This document shows, piece after piece, positions 59,377 through 64,000 of a stretch of 64,000 nt of DNA. The stretch spans positions 46,584,268-46,648,267 of the forward strand of contig CM043944.1 of assembly GCA_014529385.2 (NCBI GenBank). The letters run 5' to 3'. Both the position numbers and the translations under genes were made by a program. The DNA comes from Adiantum capillus-veneris (lineage: Eukaryota > Streptophyta > Polypodiopsida > Polypodiales > Pteridaceae). The notes beneath the pieces were generated by a model. It worked only from the letters and a program-made list of their open reading frames with translations. It searched no databases and had not been told where the DNA came from. Positions within the stretch are counted from its first letter, which is position 1. Each line of letters opens with the position of its first letter.

Positions 59377-60345
59377 TCAAAAGCTCAACTTCCCCTTGTT
59401 GACCACCTTTGTAAACATGTCTGCAGGATTTTCACTTGTATGCACCTTTCCTAGCTTTAGCTGACCCTCTTCCAAAAGAGTGCGTATGAAGTGATATCTC
59501 ACCTCAATGTGCTTTGTCCTTGAATGAAAGGCTGAGTTCTTCGCAAGATGGATAGCGCTTTGGCTATCACTGTACAAGACACAATTGTGTTGTTTGAATC
59601 CAAGCTCTTCTAAGAATCTGTGAAGCCACAGAATTTCTTTGCTTGCCTCCGTCATTGCTACATACTCTGCTTCCGTGGTAGAAAGTGAGACCACTTTCTG
59701 CAGCTTTGAAGCCCAGCTTACTGCTGTGCCTCCAACCGTGAACACATAGCCAGTAGTGCTCCTTCGAGTATCTTTGTCACCTGCCATATCTGCATCAGCA
59801 AACCTTTCTAGAAAAATATTAGTTCCTCCAAAATACAAAGCATTTGTTGTTGTCTCTTTTAGATACCTAAGCATCCACTTCACAGCTTGCCAATGCTCTT
59901 TACCTGGGTTATCCATGAACCTACTCATAACTCCCACTGCATGTGCAATGTCTGGCCTTGTCCAGACCATAGCATACATTAGAGAACCTGCCGCTGCAGC
60001 ATATGGAACTTTAGACATATAGGCTATCTCCTCTTGTGTCTTTGGACACATATCCTTCGTTAATTTAAAGTGACCAGCCAAAGCTGTAGAAACTTGTTTT
60101 CCATTTTGCATTGCAAACCTTTCTAGTACCTTCTTCATGTAATCCTCTTGAGATAGTTTTATTGTCTTCTTCGTCCTATCCCTTGATATTTTCATACCAA
60201 GTATCCTCTTTGCAGCACCTAAATCTTTCATTGAAAAAGATTTAAACAGCTCCTCTTTTAGGTCTTTGATGTCCTGCATGTTAGCACTTGCAATCAGCAT
60301 GTCATCAACATACAACATTAGGATGATGAACTTTCCATCTCCCAA
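59377..60345 (-). CDS. Copia-2 reverse transcriptase C-terminus and RNase H (open segment)
   Basis: 322 open codons. YVDDM, the catalytic RT motif, lies at residues 12-16. RT continues to about 110 (GMKISRDRTKK, SKVPYAAAAGSLMYAM). RNase H has all key residues: ADADMAG, TEAEYVA and the Asp of SDSQSAI, then HIEVRYHFIR. The end is ...VVNKGKLSF. It lacks its own start and belongs downstream of the segment at 60368-61462; the two are out of frame because of a small deletion after KQASRQW. Confidence 0.92.
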   Translation of the reverse strand: MGDGKFIILMLYVDDMLIASANMQDIKDLKEELFKSFSMKDLGAAKRILGMKISRDRTKKTIKLSQEDYMKKVLERFAMQNGKQVSTALAGHFKLTKDMCPKTQEEIAYMSKVPYAAAAGSLMYAMVWTRPDIAHAVGVMSRFMDNPGKEHWQAVKWMLRYLKETTTNALYFGGTNIFLERFADADMAGDKDTRRSTTGYVFTVGGTAVSWASKLQKVVSLSTTEAEYVAMTEASKEILWLHRFLEELGFKQHNCVLYSDSQSAIHLAKNSAFHSRTKHIEVRYHFIRTLLEEGQLKLGKVHTSENPADMFTKVVNKGKLSF

Positions 60346-60367
60346 ATTCTTCGTGTAGAAGCAGTGA

Positions 60368-61462
60368 TCAGAGTTGCATCTTGTGAATCCATGATCTCCA
60401 TTGTCTTGATGCTTGCTTTAAACCATACAAGCTCTTTTTTAATCTGTAAACCATTTTCTCCTTACCTTTTACTTCATACCCCTTTGGTTGAAGCGTGTAG
60501 ATTTCCTCCTCTAAGTCACTGTGAGGGAATGCCGTATTCACATCCATTTGCTCGAGATTTAAATCATGAGTAGCCACAAGGCTTAAGACAAGCCTAATTG
60601 AGTTCATTTTTACAACATGAGAAAATATTTCATTGAAGTCAATACCTTTCTTTTGAGAAAACCCTTTTACCACAAGCCTAGACTTGTACCTTTGCTTCCC
60701 ACCTTCTTCTTCCTTCAGCTTGTACACCCATTTGTTTTGAAGTGCCCGCTTACCTTTAGGCAACTCAACCAACTCCCATGTTTGGTTGTGATGTAGTGAG
60801 TCCATCTCCACTTGCATGCTCTTCGTCCATTCTTCTTTGGATTCATGTTGCATAGCTTCTTCGTATGATTCCGGCTCTCCAGAATCTGAGATCAAGAGAT
60901 GGTTGAAGGAAGGAACAAACCTTTGTGGAGGTCTACTTGCTCTTGTAGATCTTTGGGGAATAGGTTGAGGCTCCTCATTTGGTTGACGTTGTTGCACATT
61001 GTCACCGTTTGCAGTCCTTGAGTATTCGCCATCCTCAAGCTCCATGTACTCATCACATGTTTCTTTTGTTTGTTTTCTTTCCAAGTAATCTTTGTACATA
61101 TTTTGTTCATTAAAAATTACATCCCTACTCCTTAAGATTTTACCATCTTCAGGATTCCATAGGCGATACCCAAAGTCACCTTCTCCATAGCCAATGAAGA
61201 AACACTTTTTGGACTTTGCATCTAGCTTTGATCTTAGGATTCTATCTATGTGCATGAAAGCCTCACACCCAAACACTTTGAGAAATGCATAATTCACCGG
61301 TTTACCAGTCCATGCCTCTTCTGGAACTCCCCCATCCAATGCCGTTGAGGGTGACCAGTTGATTAAGTACACAGACGTACTTACAGCTTCCGCCCAAAGC
61401 TCAAGCGATAGGCTTGGATGTAGCCGCATGCTTCGTGTTCGCTCCATGATTGTTATGTTCAT
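60368..61462 (-). CDS. Copia-2 integrase C-terminus and reverse transcriptase N-terminus (open segment)
   Basis: 364 open codons: integrase end (MNITIMERTRSMRLHPSLSLELWAEA..., CFFIGYGEGDFGYRLWNPEDGK), a variable linker, then RVT_2 (WELVELPKGKRALQNKWVYK, LVVKGFSQKKGIDFNEIFS, MDVNTAFPHSDLEEEIY, LYGLKQASRQW). The frame ends after a deletion of roughly 25 nt that removes residues between RQW and DHGFTRC. An upstream TAG replaces the Ala before the integrase glutamate (NGI*ERMN). Confidence 0.9.
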   Translation of the reverse strand: MNITIMERTRSMRLHPSLSLELWAEAVSTSVYLINWSPSTALDGGVPEEAWTGKPVNYAFLKVFGCEAFMHIDRILRSKLDAKSKKCFFIGYGEGDFGYRLWNPEDGKILRSRDVIFNEQNMYKDYLERKQTKETCDEYMELEDGEYSRTANGDNVQQRQPNEEPQPIPQRSTRASRPPQRFVPSFNHLLISDSGEPESYEEAMQHESKEEWTKSMQVEMDSLHHNQTWELVELPKGKRALQNKWVYKLKEEEGGKQRYKSRLVVKGFSQKKGIDFNEIFSHVVKMNSIRLVLSLVATHDLNLEQMDVNTAFPHSDLEEEIYTLQPKGYEVKGKEKMVYRLKKSLYGLKQASRQWRSWIHKMQL

Positions 61463-61804
61463 CCTTTCCTAAATGCCATTTTGTTGAGGTGTCCTTGGGG
61501 TTGTCCTTTGCCTCCGAAAGCCATTGCTAGCACAAAAGCTTTCAAAAGCTTAGCTGCAATATTCACCTCCATTGTCGGATCTGAGGCATTTAACCTTGGT
61601 ACCTGTTTCATTCTCCACGAAGGCTTTCCACCTTTGAAATATGGAAAATACATCAGACTTATTCTTCATGACATAAATCCATGTTTTTCTAGTCGCATCG
61701 TCTATGAATGTTACATAGTACAATGAGCCACCAAGTGATGGTGTACTTGCAGGACCCCAAACATCAGAATGAACCAACTCAAGTTTTTTTATTTTTTCTT
61801 TCAT
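61460..61804 (-). pseudogene. Copia-2 integrase core
   Basis: LVHSDVWGPAS carries the first Asp, and CLRSDNGGEY the second, near 61,560. After GEYCS a TAG and frameshifts follow before TPQQNGI. The third residue (Glu) is present in ERMN near 61,465. The core cannot be made as one chain. Confidence 0.88.
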
Positions 61805-62480
61805 TTCCTGATTTTTGAAATTTTATTCTCTTTTGTTTACCATAAACACAATCTTCACAAAACTCTAAGTCCACTTCTTTCAAACCTGGTAGAAGCTTCT
61901 TTGTTTGAAGGATTTGCATTCCTTTGGCACTCATATGCCCAAGCCGGTAGTGCCACACCACACTGTCAACTTCTGTAGTTGTTGCATAAGCCAAAGGTTG
62001 TGTGCTAACAGTACACAAGTAAAGTGTACCTACTTTTTCTCCCTTGGCAACCACCAAAGATCCCTTCTTTGTTTGAAGGATTTGCATTTCTTTGGCACTC
62101 ATATGCCCAAGCCGGTAGTGCCACACCACATTGTCAACTTTTGTAGTTGTTGCACAAGCTGAAGGTTGCGTGCTAACAGCACACAAGTAAAGTGTACCGA
62201 CTTTTTCTCCCTTGGCAACCACCAAAGATCCCTTTGAGATCTTCCACCTTTTGTTTCCGAATGCAATGTTGTGACCTTCATCATCCAATTGTCCTGTAGA
62301 GATCAAATTTTTGCGAAGAGAAGGAACGTGCCTAACATCTTTAAGCTTCCACTCATTTCCATTAGCAGTTCTGACAGAAACTGTACATTTGCTGACAATC
62401 TCACAAGCTTCATCATCTCCCAAGTATACATACCCAGAATTACCTTTGGTGTAATCTTGGAAATGTTGCTTGTGTGGCAT
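61779..62480 (-). pseudogene. Copia-2 GAG-pre-integrase region with internal duplication
   Basis: 233 open codons, from the segment after protease (YVYLGDDEACEIVSKC) to CEDCVYGKQKR. The zinc-binding HHCC motif is split: WHYRLGHMSAK occurs twice, because codons covering GSLVVAKGEKVG to MQILQTKK are tandemly duplicated in frame (168 bp; 61896-62063 and 62064-62231). Only the second half in protein order joins to the CEDC cysteines. The segment ends in lysine-rich codons by a frameshift into integrase. Confidence 0.9.
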
Positions 62481-63369
62481 GGAATGAAGCCCCGGAATCT
62501 ACTATCCAGGAATTAGACACATTGTCTAATGAGAGAATTAGAGCATCTTGCTCTACTTTACCTGCCACATTGGCCTCCGATGTTGGCTTGTTGTCTTGAG
62601 ACTCTGCCTCCTTCTTCTGCTTGGACCAGCAATCCTTCTTGATGTGGCCTTTCTTGCCGCAGTTCCAACATTCAAGAACTGACTTTGTGCGTGACTTACT
62701 CCGCCTTGAGCGATCACGACTTTGTTGGTTTTTGAACCTCTCCTTTGGCCTTCCTCTTGTTTCCACTGATAGTGCAGCACTTGATGATTCTCATGTGCTT
62801 CTCCTTCGTATTTCCTCGCTTAGGAGAACACCCACAACATCATCAAACTTAAGAGTATTTGTGCCAGAAATATAATTACTAACAGCCATCACAAGGCTGT
62901 CCCAACTATCCGGTAGAGATGATAGTATAAGGAGAGCTCGCACTTCGTCATCGAAATTGATTTTCACCGATCGAAGTTGACTTATGTTTGTGTTAAAGTC
63001 ATTTAGGTGTTCTGCAACTGAACCATTCTCTGTCATCTTTAGATTGAACAAGCGCTTCATAAGAAATACCTTATTGGATGCCGATGGTTTCTCGTAGAAG
63101 TCATCAAGTGACTTCATCAAGTCCTCCGTTGTCTTCATCTCCGAAACATTGAAGGCCACCGTTGACGCCAAGCTTAACCGGATTGTTCCTAGTGCCTTTC
63201 GATCAAGGACAATCCATGCTTCATCTGTCATTGTTGCGGGCTTCTTCACAAGACCGTCTAGTGGCAAATAGAGATCCTTCTGGTAGAGATAGTCTTCAAT
63301 ATGCATCTTCCAATGTTGGTAGTTTTTTCCGTTGAACTTCTCAATCTTGAGATTCCCTTCCTTCGCCAT
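62440..63369 (-). pseudogene. Copia-2 gag and protease
   Basis: Start chosen at the ATG at 63369 (MAKEGNLKIEKFNGKNYQHW). The capsid part has a DUF4219/UBN2-type pattern (KMHIEDYLYQKDLYLPL; MKRLFNLKM). An in-frame TGA at 62791-62793 interrupts before ESSSAALSVETRGRPKER. A CCHC knuckle CWNCGKKGHIKKDC follows near 62,640-62,680, then the protease motif WIVDSGASFHA near 62,490-62,520, after which the frame shifts. Confidence 0.9.
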
Positions 63370-63428
63370 AACTCCCACTCAATTCAAGGAATCCTTTCCT
63401 TGAGATAATTTAGCTACGAGCAAACCTT

Positions 63429-63440
63429 GCTCTGATACCA
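63429..63440 (-). other. Copia-2 primer binding site (initiator Met tRNA)
   Basis: Minus strand TGGTATCAGAGC, two bases from the 5' LTR boundary at 63443. Confidence 0.95.
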
Positions 63441-63442
63441 GT

Positions 63443-64000
63443 TGTTAGGAAATAAGACGTAGCTAAATAGATATTTGAGTAGATTACTTAATGGAGAGAG
63501 TTAGATTTCACACACAAGAGATTATAGAGTAGAGAGAGAGAGAGAGTACACACGATATACGTGGTTCACCCAATGTGGGCTACGTCCACGGGAAAGCAGC
63601 CACTCAATGGCTTTAGCACTTCAAAAGAAGAAGTAGTTTACAAAGGGATTAAACCCTTAATAGAGCTCCCGCCTTGCTTCACTCTCACCTCCTCACACTC
63701 ACCTTGTTGCATCAACTTCACACTATGAAATGTGTGTAGAAATGGCCTCCTTTTATAGGCCAAAAGGGCTGCCCTCTCTCATGAGAGGCAGCTATGGGCC
63801 CTTGTGCGAATAAGTCCAAATCGGACCCTCCAATCCGCCCATGTGTGGTCGTCCTTGTGTAGACAAATCCGCTTTTGAATTCGGCTACCGGCCCCACTGA
63901 CTACCGGCCACTGGCAAACCGGCCAACCGATCGGTCATTTTCCGACCACTGTGCGGTCGCCGTCCGGCCATAATATTCCGGCAAAAAGGAATATTCCTCC
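63443..64000 (-). repeat. Copia-2 5' LTR, partial
   Basis: 558 bp of the expected 741 bp. It matches the left LTR closely, with a shorter GA tract (63,531-63,546), an 8-bp deletion near 63,795 and scattered C/T changes. The rest is outside the window. Confidence 0.93.

Larger units (their letters stand above)
58549..64000 (-). mobile_element. Ty1/Copia retrotransposon Copia-2, runs off the window
   Basis: Left (3') LTR at 58549-59289 starts TGTTAGGAAATAAG and ends ATACTTATCA; the right (5') LTR starts at 63443 and is cut by the window end. Between them lie a Met-tRNA primer site, a purine tract and gag, protease, integrase, RT and RNase H on the minus strand, all fragmented. It is inserted in the right subterminal repeats of CACTA X; the last 5 bp before it are ACGCC. 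Confidence 0.96.

Overview
This is plant nuclear DNA, most likely from an angiosperm, and I see no convincing intact host gene. The evidence is the repeat content: two Ty1/Copia retrotransposons primed by initiator-methionine tRNA, a nest of CACTA (En/Spm-type) DNA transposons with plant-specific domain architecture (Transpos_assoc, TNP2, DUF4218, DUF4216, plus a second Transposase_24-like gene), spliceosomal introns, and a very high density of (CT/GA)n microsatellites. I cannot place the species.

Layout. 1-5.7 kb is a complex satellite-like array in which (CT)n tracts alternate with a few diverged unique modules; it carries three copies of a 212-215 bp hAT-type MITE that were duplicated together with their target-site duplication. 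5.8-19.4 kb is gene-poor DNA with microsatellites, several local tandem duplications (one of 215 bp looks identical) and a truncated Copia relic. 19,433-24,595 is a complete but dead Copia element on the minus strand (227-bp LTRs, CAAGA target duplication). 24.6-35.1 kb is again gene-poor, with a Ty3/Gypsy reverse-transcriptase relic, a possible 404-bp MITE and more ~200-bp tandem duplications.

35.1-58.5 kb is the most structured part. I read it as one CACTA element (called X here) whose left half, together with ~1.2 kb of flanking DNA, is tandemly triplicated (units of about 4.5 kb starting at 35,121, 46,155 and 50,757). A second CACTA element (called Y, about 38,463-45,061) is nested in the first unit and has lost its left end. 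Y carries a disrupted fragment of what looks like a host heavy-metal-associated (HMA/HIPP-like) gene. The only right end of X is interrupted at 58,548 by a second Copia element, whose far LTR runs off the window at 64,000.

How the parts relate. In an active CACTA element the TNP2 transposase and the second protein act on the terminal CACTA repeats and the subterminal AGCGACGC motifs. Here every transposase copy has stops, frameshifts or deletions; only the first exon of Y's second gene (323 codons) is open, and its next splice acceptor is mutated. Both Copia elements retain recognisable gag, protease, integrase, RT and RNase H segments, all interrupted. The history visible is: older inverted CACTA fragment, insertion of X, death of X, triplication, nesting of Y, then Copia insertion. 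Much of the point decay is C-to-T/G-to-A, as expected of methylated silent DNA.
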